Source: JANSYA01 sp965243385
GTDB taxonomy: Bacteria; Spirochaetota; Leptospiria; Leptospirales; Leptonemataceae
Direction of reading: 5' to 3'
Assembly (NCBI GenBank): GCA_965243385.1
Contig: CBDEUV010000002.1
Location: forward strand, 558,001 to 622,000
DNA length: 64,000 bases
Positions 1 through 9,467 of the stretch are shown piece by piece. A program made the position numbers and the translations under genes. Each line of letters opens with the position of its first letter. Position 1 is the stretch's first letter. Below the pieces are notes generated by a model that saw nothing but the letters and a program-made list of their open reading frames with translations, had not been told where the DNA came from and did no database searches.

Positions 1-129
1 TCGCCTCGTGGACTTACCTGAAATATTCCGAGATATTTATATACCGTTTGCACTCACAGTTTTGATATTTTGATTGAAAATAAATTCGCACTCGGCTTCA
101 GTTAGTTTATAAATGAAGGAACTCCCGAG

Positions 130-909
130 ATGACAGTCGCAAATATTCATGCTCCGTCCCAGTCCGCTCATCGCATGCCCGAATCATTATCTCCAGCCAA
201 CTCCTCAAGCCGCGCCTATCGCATCGCGCTGACCGACGACCACGCTCTCGTTCGCGAAGGTCTGCGAAGACTCCTCGACGGCGAAGAGGATTTCCAGGTA
301 GTCCTGGAAGCCGACAGCGGCGAAGACCTGCTCACGCAGCTCAAGGAAATCGCCTGCGATCTGGTCATCCTCGATCTCTCCATGCCGGGCCAGGGCGGGC
401 TCAACACTCTGGCCGCCCTCAAGCGACAGTTCCCGGAAATTCGCAGTCTGGTTCTGACCATGCACAACGAACCCGGCTATATGCAGAAGGCCCGCAACGC
501 GCAGGCCGACGGTTATATTCTCAAGGACGAAAAATTCGACACTCTCATCCAGGCTGTGCGCTCGATCCGAAAGGGCAACCAGGTCTACAGCAACCGGGTC
601 GACCGGGATGAATCTGCGGATGCCGCGGACTCCGCACAGCCTGCCGTTCCCGGGGAAATCCTCTCGGTCCGGCGCTCCGAATCCCGATTGCCTGCCGCCG
701 CCGGCCACGGCAATCTGAATCTGCTCACGCGCCGGGAGATGCAAATTCTCAGGCTCATCGCCCGCGGCAACATGAATAAAGAGATCGCGGCGGAGCTGGG
801 CATCAGCAAGCGGACCGTGGAATTCCATCGCGCGAATATCATGGAAAAACTCAATCTGCGCAATCTCAGCGAGCTCGTGCGATTCGCGGTCACCGAAGGG
901 CTGGCCTGA
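130..909 (+). CDS. NarL/LuxR-type response regulator
   Basis: Two-component response regulator that would bind DNA when phosphorylated by a sensor kinase. An N-terminal extension of about 30 residues precedes a receiver domain (about 31-150) with the acidic pair D36/D37, phospho-acceptor D82 in LVILDLSMPG, T110 and K132. A linker rich in Ser, Ala and Pro follows. The C-terminal LuxR-type helix-turn-helix (about 195-255) carries LTRREMQILRLIARG and SKRTVEFHRANIMEKL. The ATG at 130 has a GAAGGAA purine stretch just upstream, and the 120 bp before it are AT-rich. No kinase lies beside it. A NarX-type kinase sits at 57014-58597, but pairing is only a guess. The domain call is firm; the target genes are unknown. 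Confidence 0.93.
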   Translation: MTVANIHAPSQSAHRMPESLSPANSSSRAYRIALTDDHALVREGLRRLLDGEEDFQVVLEADSGEDLLTQLKEIACDLVILDLSMPGQGGLNTLAALKRQFPEIRSLVLTMHNEPGYMQKARNAQADGYILKDEKFDTLIQAVRSIRKGNQVYSNRVDRDESADAADSAQPAVPGEILSVRRSESRLPAAAGHGNLNLLTRREMQILRLIARGNMNKEIAAELGISKRTVEFHRANIMEKLNLRNLSELVRFAVTEGLA

Positions 910-1119
910 CAGCGGCCGGCCGCCTCCACTTTTGCTGGTCGACAGGGGGCCGGCGCCCGAAAAACTGTAACCGTCCGCTCCGGACGCGTTCTAACTCAAT
1001 AAGGCGGCGTTTGCATCGGAGGCTTCCGGCGACCCCCGGTTTCCAGCCCTGTCAACCGGCCCACTGCCGCCTCGATCGTTTTCGACTGTCCTGGGACCGT
1101 CCTGCGACCCTGTATTTGC

Positions 1120-1806
1120 ATGAGCCCATCGGATTCTATTTCTGATTCATATCCCGGCGACGCGGCCGATTCCCCGTCGCTTGCCGCGGAAAATCGGCGG
1201 GCGGTCCGTACCGCGCTCTCGGCCATGCTCGGCCTCCTGGACAATGTGGCCGATCTCGTCGAGACCATGGACCCGGAGCTGTACCGCGACGTCGGCGATC
1301 CGATCTTTCGCAGTTCCCCGGGCGGGCATATCCGACATCTGCTGGATCACGTGCGGGCGCTGCTGGTCGGGCTGCGATCTGCGGAAGCTCTCGTTTGCTA
1401 TGATCGACGCGAACGGGGCACCGACGTCGAAAACGATCGAGAATGCTGCCTCAATACGCTCCGCGAAATTCGCGCGGAACTGGCGGAGTGGAGCACACGT
1501 TTAGAATCGAATTCGGAATCGGCAGCGGCGCCGGAGTCCGGACCTGTCGCCGATGAAAGCATGAACGGAGGGGCGGCGGTGGGCGACGCGGCCTTTGCGC
1601 CCGAGCGACCGCTGACCGTCGAGCAGATCGTCGACCCGGCTCGCGATGCGATCCTGCTGCAGAGCACGGTCCTGCGCGAACTGGTCTTCGTCTTTCATCA
1701 CAGCGTGCACCACGCCGCAACGCTTGCAGCCCGCATGCGGGCCGCGGGTTTCGCGGTCCCGGAACACTTCGGCATAGCCCCCGCGACGCTGGCCGGGGGC
1801 CGTTGA
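1120..1806 (+). CDS. DinB-like putative metal-binding protein
   Basis: A 228-aa soluble protein that looks like a DinB/YfiT-fold four-helix bundle. The three-histidine metal site typical of that superfamily can be placed at H70/H73/H77 (GGHIRHLLDHV) and in the C-terminal FHHSVHHAA stretch (H193-H198). CYDRRERGTDVENDR also resembles the loop seen in DinB-like proteins. Some members transfer bacillithiol, mycothiol or glutathione and many have no known role; I cannot assign a substrate. Its TGA overlaps the TTG start of the next gene (TTGA), which suggests translational coupling. The segment at about 125-160 is low-complexity and probably disordered. Confidence 0.7.
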   Translation: MSPSDSISDSYPGDAADSPSLAAENRRAVRTALSAMLGLLDNVADLVETMDPELYRDVGDPIFRSSPGGHIRHLLDHVRALLVGLRSAEALVCYDRRERGTDVENDRECCLNTLREIRAELAEWSTRLESNSESAAAPESGPVADESMNGGAAVGDAAFAPERPLTVEQIVDPARDAILLQSTVLRELVFVFHHSVHHAATLAARMRAAGFAVPEHFGIAPATLAGGR

Positions 1807-4724
1807 GTTCGCCTCCGAATTCCAGGCCTGAGGCGCAGCCGACCGCAGAGGGCAAAGGCCGCCGCATCGCCGTCGCGGCCGTCGCGCTGTACGGTGCCCT
1901 GCTCTTCGCATCGCATCTCTCCCAGGCCGCCGGCTGGGTCGCACAACCGGAAATTCCCCCCGGCGAATTCATCATCGATACCAGCGCCGCTTCGCGCGGC
2001 GACGGGATGCGGCGATCGATCCAGTCGCCGGTCTTCGAAGCCGCGGCCGCTATTGCGGCTGGCGTCCGGGATAGCGGTGTCGATCTCGACCGACGCCGGG
2101 TCCGCTTCAGCTATCTGGAATACGGTGCAGACGCGAAAGCCGCGGCGAGAATCGCAGGGCTGTCGGCGACGCAAACGCCGCCGGTCGTACTGGCCCTGCA
2201 CGGCAGTCCGGGGCAGGCCCGCAATCTGGAACGGGTGGCGCGCGAACTGGCCGGCGAATATCGGGTGCTGGTGCCGGACATGCCGGGCTTCGGGCGTTCC
2301 GAGCGCTGGCTGCCGGACTACAGCATTCGCGCCCACGCGCGTTATCTGCTGGATCTGATGGACCAGACCCGCGTCGCGCGCGCGCATATCTTCGCTCATT
2401 CGATGGGATCGGGCGTCGCCCAGGAACTCTATCGTCTGGCGCCGGACCGCGTACAGAGCCTGACGATCTACGGCGGCATCGGCGTACAGGAAGGCGAAGG
2501 CAGCGGCGACTATTATATAGAGCACTTTAAGTATTTGTGCGGCTACGCCCTGCTGGTGGTTTTACCGGAGGCCCTGCCGCATTTCGGCCTGCTGGGACCG
2601 CGCAGTTTTCGCCATGCCTTCATCCGCAATTTCTACGACAGCGACCAGCGCCCCCTGCGCGCCGTGCTGAAAAGCGTGCGCATCCCGACCCTGATCATCC
2701 AGGGCGTGCACGACCCTTTAGTCACCGCCTGGACCGCGGAGGAACACCACCGATTAATCCCGCACAGCGAGCTCTTAATGCTCGATGAAAGTCACTTTAT
2801 GGTTTTCAGCGAAGCGGGTTCGCGCCGCCTCGCCGGCTACACGCTCGAATTCCTGCGGCGCTATCGTCCGCTCTTCGCCGGACCGTCGCCGTCGCCGATC
2901 GGCCCGCAGGCCGTGGCCTTCGCGCGCGAATCCGGCGGAGCCGCAGGCGATATTCAGTCCGAATACAATGCCGCATATTACGGCGAATACGAAGGCCGCG
3001 CGCGGGGCCCCGGAGTGGCCGTCCGCGAAAGCCGCGAACATTTGAAGCGCGTCGAATTGCCGGTGGAGCTCGATCTCGGACCGGGCATCGGCGCCTGGGC
3101 CAAACTCGGCGCCATCATCGCCGCGACCTTCGTTTCGGAGGACCTGACGTGCATCAGCGCCGGACTTTTGATTCGCGCGAACCGCCTGGATTTGTTTACG
3201 GGTTTGCTGGCCTGTTTCATCGGAATCTTTCTGGGGGACCTGGGGCTCTATCTCATGGGCCGCCTGGTGGGCCTGGGATTATTGCGCAGTCAGCGAGTGG
3301 CGCGGCTTTTGCCGCCGGACGCGCTGGCGAAACTCTCCGCCCGCTTCGATCGTGAAGGCTGGAAGCTGATCTTTCTCAGCCGCTTCGTGCCGGGCACCCG
3401 TTTTCCCGTATATACCGGCGCGGGAATCATCGGCGGGCGGGCCGGCCGATTGATCATTATCGCACTGCTGGCGGGATTGATCTGGACTCCGGCCCTGGTT
3501 TTGCTTACGGTCTTCGCCGGCCCGGCGGTGCTCGAACCCATCGAATACATCGCCGGCGAAGGCTGGCTCGCGCTGATTCTGGCCGTGCTCTTGATCTTCT
3601 TCGGCCTGCGCTTCGTATTTCGCACGCTGCTGGCGCTGGCGACCCGGGACGGTCGCCGCGATATGGCGAACGCGATGCGGCGTATGACCCGCGTCGAATT
3701 CTGGCCGGCCTGGTTGTTTTACGCACCGCTCGTGCCGGCCTGCGTATGGTTCATGATTCGTTATCGCGGCTTCGGCACAATGACCGCGAGTAATCCGGGC
3801 ATTCGCGACGGCGGCCTCATCGGCGAATCCAAGGCGGAGATCTTAGGCGAACTCCCGGCGAAATGGGTGTTGCCGTATCTACTCCTGGACTCGGGCTCTC
3901 CCGAAGAACGCGCGCAGCGTGTGCTCGATCATATGCAGAACGAACGCGCGGCCGGCGAAGCGCGCTGGGATTTTCCAATCATCCTGAAACCGGACGTGGC
4001 CCAACGCGGCTTCGGTCTGCGCCTGGCCCGGAACCCCGAACAGGTGCGCGAGTATTTCGAAACGGTCCGGCAGCCGGTCCTCGCGCAGGTCTATCATCCC
4101 GGCCCCCTCGAAGCGGGCGTTTTCTATTTTCGCATGCCGGGCGAAGAGACAGGGCGTATCTTTTCAATCACCGATAAGGTCTTTCCGGAAGTGACCGGCG
4201 ACGGGCGCTCGACTGTCCGCGAATTGATCTACGCGCACCCCCGCTATCGCCTGCAGACGGCGACGTTTTTTGAACGCCACGCGGAGCGCCTGGACGATGT
4301 GCCGGCCGCCGGACATATAGTCCGCCTGGCCATCGCCGGCAATCATTCCCAGGGTACGCTCTTTCGCGAGGGCAAACATTTGTACAGCGAAGCGCTGCGC
4401 GCGCGCACGGACGAGATCTCGCGACAATTCGACGGGTTCTATTTCGGCCGCTTCGACGTGCGTTACGCCAGCGCGGAGAGCCTGATGAGCGGCGAAGAAT
4501 TCGCGATCATCGAGCTGAACGGCGCCACCTCCGAATCGACGAATCTGTACGATCCGGACGCGAGCATCGGCTTCGTGTACGGTACGCTCTTTCGCCAGTG
4601 GGATTTGATGTTTCGCATCGGCTACGAAAACCGGAAGCGCGGTCATAAAGGTCTTTCGATTCCCGGCATTGTGCGCGAATTGTGGCGCTATCGACGCAAG
4701 CGTACGGCGATCCAGGGCGACTGA
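1803..4724 (+). CDS. Alpha/beta-hydrolase / DedA / ATP-grasp-like fusion
   Basis: A 973-aa protein with three recognisable parts. Residues 1-45 contain a probable membrane anchor. Residues about 100-355 are an alpha/beta-hydrolase with LHGSPG, nucleophile S200 in AHSMGSG, D304 in GVHDPL and H331 in DESHFM. Residues about 420-615 are a DedA/VTT (SNARE-associated) membrane domain with SEDLTCISAG, GDLGLYLMGR and the signature SRFVPGTRFPVYTGAG. A further hydrophobic segment lies at about 635-653. Residues about 670-960 resemble an ATP-grasp ligase: FPIILKPDVAQRGFGLRL, later FGRFDVRY and IIELNGATSE, the expected Mg-ATP binding strands. DedA proteins are known or suspected lipid carriers, so lipid cleavage, transport and ligation in one chain is possible, but that is inference. 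The start is TTG, overlapping the previous stop. I see no internal stop or frameshift. Confidence 0.82.
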   Translation: MSSPPNSRPEAQPTAEGKGRRIAVAAVALYGALLFASHLSQAAGWVAQPEIPPGEFIIDTSAASRGDGMRRSIQSPVFEAAAAIAAGVRDSGVDLDRRRVRFSYLEYGADAKAAARIAGLSATQTPPVVLALHGSPGQARNLERVARELAGEYRVLVPDMPGFGRSERWLPDYSIRAHARYLLDLMDQTRVARAHIFAHSMGSGVAQELYRLAPDRVQSLTIYGGIGVQEGEGSGDYYIEHFKYLCGYALLVVLPEALPHFGLLGPRSFRHAFIRNFYDSDQRPLRAVLKSVRIPTLIIQGVHDPLVTAWTAEEHHRLIPHSELLMLDESHFMVFSEAGSRRLAGYTLEFLRRYRPLFAGPSPSPIGPQAVAFARESGGAAGDIQSEYNAAYYGEYEGRARGPGVAVRESREHLKRVELPVELDLGPGIGAWAKLGAIIAATFVSEDLTCISAGLLIRANRLDLFTGLLACFIGIFLGDLGLYLMGRLVGLGLLRSQRVARLLPPDALAKLSARFDREGWKLIFLSRFVPGTRFPVYTGAGIIGGRAGRLIIIALLAGLIWTPALVLLTVFAGPAVLEPIEYIAGEGWLALILAVLLIFFGLRFVFRTLLALATRDGRRDMANAMRRMTRVEFWPAWLFYAPLVPACVWFMIRYRGFGTMTASNPGIRDGGLIGESKAEILGELPAKWVLPYLLLDSGSPEERAQRVLDHMQNERAAGEARWDFPIILKPDVAQRGFGLRLARNPEQVREYFETVRQPVLAQVYHPGPLEAGVFYFRMPGEETGRIFSITDKVFPEVTGDGRSTVRELIYAHPRYRLQTATFFERHAERLDDVPAAGHIVRLAIAGNHSQGTLFREGKHLYSEALRARTDEISRQFDGFYFGRFDVRYASAESLMSGEEFAIIELNGATSESTNLYDPDASIGFVYGTLFRQWDLMFRIGYENRKRGHKGLSIPGIVRELWRYRRKRTAIQGD

Positions 4725-4830
4725 CGGAACCGGGCGCTTTTTCGGATTTTTTCGCGACCGATCCGAAAATGCTGTAAGGCCGGCGGCCCGCAGACCGACG
4801 AATGATAACAGGCAAGGCGGTACTGGAATT

Positions 4831-6114
4831 ATGCTCGAAAAAACTGGCAAACTCATTGCATTTTTATTCGGAGACCCCCGACGCAATTCCCTCGAACACC
4901 GGGTCTTTAATACGATCAGCCTGCTCTTCGGAATCGCCAATCTGGGCGGCTCGCTGAATTTCATCGACTTCGAGCAGTATCCGATCTTTCTATTCCTGGC
5001 GCACCTGATCAGCGGGGCGCTCTTTCTGGTCTTCTATTATCTTTCACGATTCCTCAGCATCTATCGCGTCCTGTACTGGCCCTTTCTGCTTTTGATCTCG
5101 GGCTTTCTCACCATCAGCATTCTGCGCGACGCCGGTTCCATGGGCGGCAGCCACTATTATATGATCATGGCGGTGCTGGTGGGCACCATTCTCGCGCGGC
5201 GCATGGGCCAGGTCCTGCTGGCCTTTGTAATGTTCGGTCTGTTGACGGCCGGCCTGTTCTATATTGAAATCGCGCACCCCGAGATGGTCGTCGCCTATCC
5301 CGGGACGAACGACGAACGCCTGATGGAGCTCGCTTCGCAATTTATCTTTATGATGATTTTTACGGCGGTGATCGTTGAGATACTCGTGCGCAACCTGAAT
5401 CAGGAACGCAGCAAATCCGACGGCCTGCTTTTGAATATTTTGCCGGAGTCGATCGCCGACGAGCTCAAGCGCAACGATCGGGTCGCGCCCCTGCACTACG
5501 ACGGCGCGTCGGTGTTATTTACAGACTTCGTTGGTTTTACGCGCATCGCCGAGCAGCTGACGCCCCAGGAATTGATCACCGAGCTGGACAATTGCTTTCG
5601 CCTCTTCGATCAGATTATGCGCAAGCACAACCTCGAAAAAATCAAAACCATCGGCGACGCTTATATGGCCGTCGCGGGCATTCCCGAAAGCAATCCGACC
5701 CACGCGGTCGACTCGGTGCTCGCGGCGTTGCAAATCCAGCGCTGCATGGACCAGCTCAAAAAAGAAAAGCAGGCCGAGGGCAAAGACTTCTGGGAGCTGC
5801 GCCTGGGAATCCACAGCGGGCCCCTGGTCGCCGGGGTGATCGGCGAAAAAAAATTCGCCTACGACGTCTGGGGCGATACGGTCAATACCGCCAGCCGCCT
5901 GGAATCGAGCGGCGAAAAGGGCCGCGTCAATATTTCCGGTCCGACCTATCAAATGGTTCAGCAATTCTTTCAATGCGAATTCCGCGGCAATATACACGCG
6001 AAAAACAAAGGCGATATCGAAATGTACTTCGTCACCGGAATTCTGCCCCAGCTCGCCGAAGCGGACGGCATTACGCCCAACGCGCGCTTTCAGAGCCGCT
6101 ACTGGGCGCTCTGA
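4831..6114 (+). CDS. Membrane class III adenylate/guanylate cyclase
   Basis: A 427-aa nucleotide cyclase that would make cAMP (or cGMP) in the cytoplasm. About six N-terminal membrane helices (residues about 25-205) precede a class III catalytic domain (about 225-405). Both metal aspartates are present (FTDFVGF and TIGDAYMA). The substrate-choice lysine (EKIKTIGD), AYDVWGDTVNTASR with the adenine-contacting Asp, and the transition-state Asn and Arg are also present. The residues therefore favour ATP. I chose the ATG at 4831 rather than the upstream in-frame start at 4669, which would overlap the preceding gene. A GGCAAGGCGG stretch lies upstream. This architecture (membrane anchor plus cyclase) is common in leptospires. 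Confidence 0.9.
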   Translation: MLEKTGKLIAFLFGDPRRNSLEHRVFNTISLLFGIANLGGSLNFIDFEQYPIFLFLAHLISGALFLVFYYLSRFLSIYRVLYWPFLLLISGFLTISILRDAGSMGGSHYYMIMAVLVGTILARRMGQVLLAFVMFGLLTAGLFYIEIAHPEMVVAYPGTNDERLMELASQFIFMMIFTAVIVEILVRNLNQERSKSDGLLLNILPESIADELKRNDRVAPLHYDGASVLFTDFVGFTRIAEQLTPQELITELDNCFRLFDQIMRKHNLEKIKTIGDAYMAVAGIPESNPTHAVDSVLAALQIQRCMDQLKKEKQAEGKDFWELRLGIHSGPLVAGVIGEKKFAYDVWGDTVNTASRLESSGEKGRVNISGPTYQMVQQFFQCEFRGNIHAKNKGDIEMYFVTGILPQLAEADGITPNARFQSRYWAL

Positions 6115-6158
6115 TCGCGCGGCTCTGTTTCCCGAAATACGGCCGGGAGCCTTCGCCC

Positions 6159-9100
6159 TCAACTCCGCAAGTCGACGCTCTCGATCACCCGGCGCAGCCA
6201 TACGCGCCGCGCACGCCAGAGCGCGGCCGCGAAAAGCAGCAGCGCAAGCAGGAAGAAGCCCGGTTCATCCAGGCGCACCGGCTCTTCGCCCGCGTCCAGC
6301 GCGCTGTGGCCGCGCAGCACCTGATCCTGCTTGCGTTTGAGCGCGAGCTTCTGCGCTTCCGTTTCGACCGATAAAAACGAGGTCGACTGCAGAAGCATAT
6401 GCGCGCCGAACGCAGCGCGCACCATCGCCAGGTATTGCGCCGCGGCTTCGGCGGGATACAATAGATGATTGCGTTCGATCGCTGCAGCGGCCAGCAGCAT
6501 GGCGGCGGTACTCCGGCTTGCGTGACGCTCGTTACTCTGCTCGGCCTGCGCCGCGCCGGCGGAATTACCGGACGTCGCTGGTCGAGCACGCACCAGCGCC
6601 GAGCGCGCGGGATCCAGCGGAATTCCGGTCACAGGCAGAATGGTCGCCCGGCCGTCCTGTCGAACGAATAGCGGGGCGACGTGGTTTCCGCGACCGGCGG
6701 CCTGAACGGTCGGCCAGGACGTTTTTTGTGCGGCGGCGTTCAGCGTTTCCGGCGCGATGCGGATTGTCGGCGCGAATTCGAGGCGTTCCAGCGGCCCGGT
6801 GAAGCCACCCCCGAACGCGCTACCGTAGAGATACAGACCGAGCGCGTCGGGCACGCTATCCGTTCGGTCCCTAAAACCCGAGAGCTGCAGCACGTAGTAC
6901 GCCGTCATTTCAGGTGCGACCCAGGCCAGATCACGCAAATCGCGCAGGTCGCGCAGATCGCTGCCGAACACTTCGCCCGGCTCCGCTTCCGGATCCGGCA
7001 GCAGAATGAACACGGGAAACGAATCGGCAGCGCGATCTTCCCGGGGAAAGCGGGCGAGCAGGCCGCGCATGGCCCGCCCGGGCGCGAACTGGCCCCGGCG
7101 TGGAATTTCGCGGCGCAATTCAGTGGCCGCTGAAACGAGCGCGGCGCGATCCGGCTGTCGAATGCTACGCGTCGCGTATTCGTAATTCGCGCATACCAGC
7201 ACGATCTCCTCGCGCGCGTCCGGCACCCGTCCCCCGGCCGTCACGTCGAGTATCGCCTGCACGTAGAATTCGTCTTCGGCTTTGATCGAAACGCCCGCGC
7301 TCGCTCCGTCGTTTGCGCCCTCTGACTCCACAGCGGTCTGCGCGGACGCGCTCCGGGCCGCGCAATCCATCACAAAATGAATCTGCGGCCGGCGATTGCC
7401 CGGCCCCGCCTTCGCTTTCGCGGCCGCCGAAACATAAACGCCTTCCCGAAACGCAATCAGATCCGGACGCGGTCCCGGCGCGCTCAGACGCAGCCGGCGG
7501 CCGTCCACTTCCAGATCGAAGGGTTCGATATGCGCGATTTCGAAGCCGGTCGTACGCCGCTGGCCTTTGAGTATGGGAAAGACCCGCAGAACGAGCGTTT
7601 CCGGATCTGCATAGTACAGCAGGCCCGGGTCCTGGCGAAACGAAGTGATTTGATTATAGATCCACAGCGCGCTCTTTTTTTCCGCGAGCATGCCGTATTC
7701 GCGTTTGCCGGCGATGTCGAGATAGTATTCGGTAATGCGCGCGCCCGACGGCAGGCGAAAGCGCGTCTGGTATTCGGTTTGCGCATCGCTGCCGCCGAAT
7801 TCCAAATCCGCGCCCGCGGGATAGAGCAAGCTCAGATCCACGGTGCTGCGATATACGCCGGCCTGCGGATCATAACGGGTGCGGCTTACGGCGCCTTCCA
7901 GCCGGCCCAGCGTGGACGGCGGCCGCATTCCGCCGCCCATTCGACCGCCGTTTCGCGTCCGCGTACCCCACAGCCCGCTCGGCACGGGTGGCTCTTCGGT
8001 TTCGCCGAAAAACAAAAGCTGCAGGGAATCCAGCTTCGCGTCGCTGACGGTTAGATTATCGAGTACCAGCCACTGATAATACAGGCCGAGATACGGCGTC
8101 CCGGCGCTCGATTTATAGCGCCGAATTTCGAGCAGGACTTTGCGCAGGGCCCGCGGATTGATCCCCGCCTTGTTGCGTGCGGGATCGGGCTGGTACGCAT
8201 AGTCCAGCGCTGTATGCAGGATCCGTCGTTCGTACAGATAACTCGCGCTGATCAGCAGGGGCCAGAGCAGCAGCGCCGCGAGACCGCTCAGCAAAGCGGT
8301 GCGCGCACGAAAGGGCAAAAGCGACCCGGGCAAATTTTGCAGATACGCGTAGTCGCCCAACAGCGCGCGAATGTGCACAATCGTAAGAACCAGCGGGGTG
8401 AGCATTAAGAAGCCCAGACCGAACAAGAACATCGCCAGCAGGGCCAGAGGCAGATACGGTAAAAAGACGAAACAGAAGTACAGCGAAAACGGAAACAGGA
8501 ACAGGCGAGCCAGAAAGAGGCCTGTGCGGTACAGGGGCTCTTCCCGGTCCGGCAATGCCAGAGCGACGCCGTTCAACAACGCGAAAATATAAAAGCCGGG
8601 GTGATCGAAGTCGCCGAATACATGCGTCATTTCGCGCAGGCCGATCAACTCGCCGTGATTATTTAAGACCAAACCCAGCAGCGGAAAGACCACTCCGATC
8701 ACCAGACGAAACGGAATCTGCACGCCCGGAGCGCTCATCGCTTCCCCGAGCCGACCGCGTCCCAGAAGCAGCACCGCGCGAATCAATAAAAAGAAAAACG
8801 CGACCGTCGCCGCGATCAAAAAGATCGGAAACAGAAACTCCTGAACCTGCGAAGCGCCCGCGACGCGCACGTTCATGATCAACATCAGCGCCAGATAGCT
8901 GCCGATCGGCAGCAGTACGACGCCGGCAAAATTCAGAAGAATGCGGCGCGCGCTTTCGTCTTTCTCCGGTGTCAGTTCGAAGACTCCCAGAATCAGCGCG
9001 TACAATAATCCCGGCGAAAGAAACGTTAAAACGTAAATCAAGCCGTTTTCCGATGAAGCGATCCAGGCGGGGACCGCGTTCGAATACAGATAGCCCCCGT

Positions 9101-9467
9101 TCGCAATGAACGCGTACAGGCAGGCGATATAGAGCACCAGCGCTACCGGCGAAAGCCAGGCCCCCTTCAAGGGACGCGAACGGACGAGGCACCAGATGCC
9201 GTACGCGGTAAAGCCTGAGCACAATACAGCCAGGACTCCCAGATAGAGATGCCACTGCGCGAGATACTCCGCGGCGATCTCCGTTCGCAGGATCTGATAG
9301 TCTCGCCCGAGAAAGAAAAGCAGCAGGGCCTGCGGAACGGTGATCGCCGCCAGCAACCAGGCGGGATGTCGAATTCCGAAGACAGGACCGTCCGCGGACG
9401 GCGGCTCCGCGATATTCGAAGATGGGGATTCTGAATTCGACGACATAGGCGATCCTGTTCTGTTCAC
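6159..9467 (-). CDS. MSEP-CTERM-type giant membrane protein, exosortase K target
   Basis: About 1,100 residues. The first ~420 contain roughly eleven membrane helices. A large extracytoplasmic part follows, with a stretch resembling a VIT domain (about 540-680: YRSTVDLSLLYPAGADLEF, KREYGMLAEKKSALWIYNQI). The end is a sorting signal: RLDEPGFFLLALLLFAAA, a hydrophobic helix, then the basic cluster WRARRVWLRR. I recognise this as the MSEP-CTERM family, here with LDEP in place of MSEP; members occur beside exosortase K. The neighbour at 9464-10252 is that exosortase, and the GTG start overlaps its TGA (GTGA). A second start is the ATG seven codons in (9446). DLRDLRDLRDL near 6930-6965 is a short internal repeat. 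The family's function is unknown. Confidence 0.8.
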   Translation of the reverse strand: MNRTGSPMSSNSESPSSNIAEPPSADGPVFGIRHPAWLLAAITVPQALLLFFLGRDYQILRTEIAAEYLAQWHLYLGVLAVLCSGFTAYGIWCLVRSRPLKGAWLSPVALVLYIACLYAFIANGGYLYSNAVPAWIASSENGLIYVLTFLSPGLLYALILGVFELTPEKDESARRILLNFAGVVLLPIGSYLALMLIMNVRVAGASQVQEFLFPIFLIAATVAFFFLLIRAVLLLGRGRLGEAMSAPGVQIPFRLVIGVVFPLLGLVLNNHGELIGLREMTHVFGDFDHPGFYIFALLNGVALALPDREEPLYRTGLFLARLFLFPFSLYFCFVFLPYLPLALLAMFLFGLGFLMLTPLVLTIVHIRALLGDYAYLQNLPGSLLPFRARTALLSGLAALLLWPLLISASYLYERRILHTALDYAYQPDPARNKAGINPRALRKVLLEIRRYKSSAGTPYLGLYYQWLVLDNLTVSDAKLDSLQLLFFGETEEPPVPSGLWGTRTRNGGRMGGGMRPPSTLGRLEGAVSRTRYDPQAGVYRSTVDLSLLYPAGADLEFGGSDAQTEYQTRFRLPSGARITEYYLDIAGKREYGMLAEKKSALWIYNQITSFRQDPGLLYYADPETLVLRVFPILKGQRRTTGFEIAHIEPFDLEVDGRRLRLSAPGPRPDLIAFREGVYVSAAAKAKAGPGNRRPQIHFVMDCAARSASAQTAVESEGANDGASAGVSIKAEDEFYVQAILDVTAGGRVPDAREEIVLVCANYEYATRSIRQPDRAALVSAATELRREIPRRGQFAPGRAMRGLLARFPREDRAADSFPVFILLPDPEAEPGEVFGSDLRDLRDLRDLAWVAPEMTAYYVLQLSGFRDRTDSVPDALGLYLYGSAFGGGFTGPLERLEFAPTIRIAPETLNAAAQKTSWPTVQAAGRGNHVAPLFVRQDGRATILPVTGIPLDPARSALVRARPATSGNSAGAAQAEQSNERHASRSTAAMLLAAAAIERNHLLYPAEAAAQYLAMVRAAFGAHMLLQSTSFLSVETEAQKLALKRKQDQVLRGHSALDAGEEPVRLDEPGFFLLALLLFAAALWRARRVWLRRVIESVDLRS

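Noticed and set aside
205..828. 207-codon frame opposite the response regulator
   Set aside because: High GC gives long antisense frames; the plus strand has a complete two-domain regulator.
4669..4830. Longer start of the cyclase
   Set aside because: It would overlap the fusion gene by 56 bp, and the residues show no membrane or catalytic character.
6930..6970. Short 9-bp repeats encoding DLRDLRDLRDL
   Set aside because: A small in-frame repeat inside the MSEP-CTERM gene; not evidence of a separate element.
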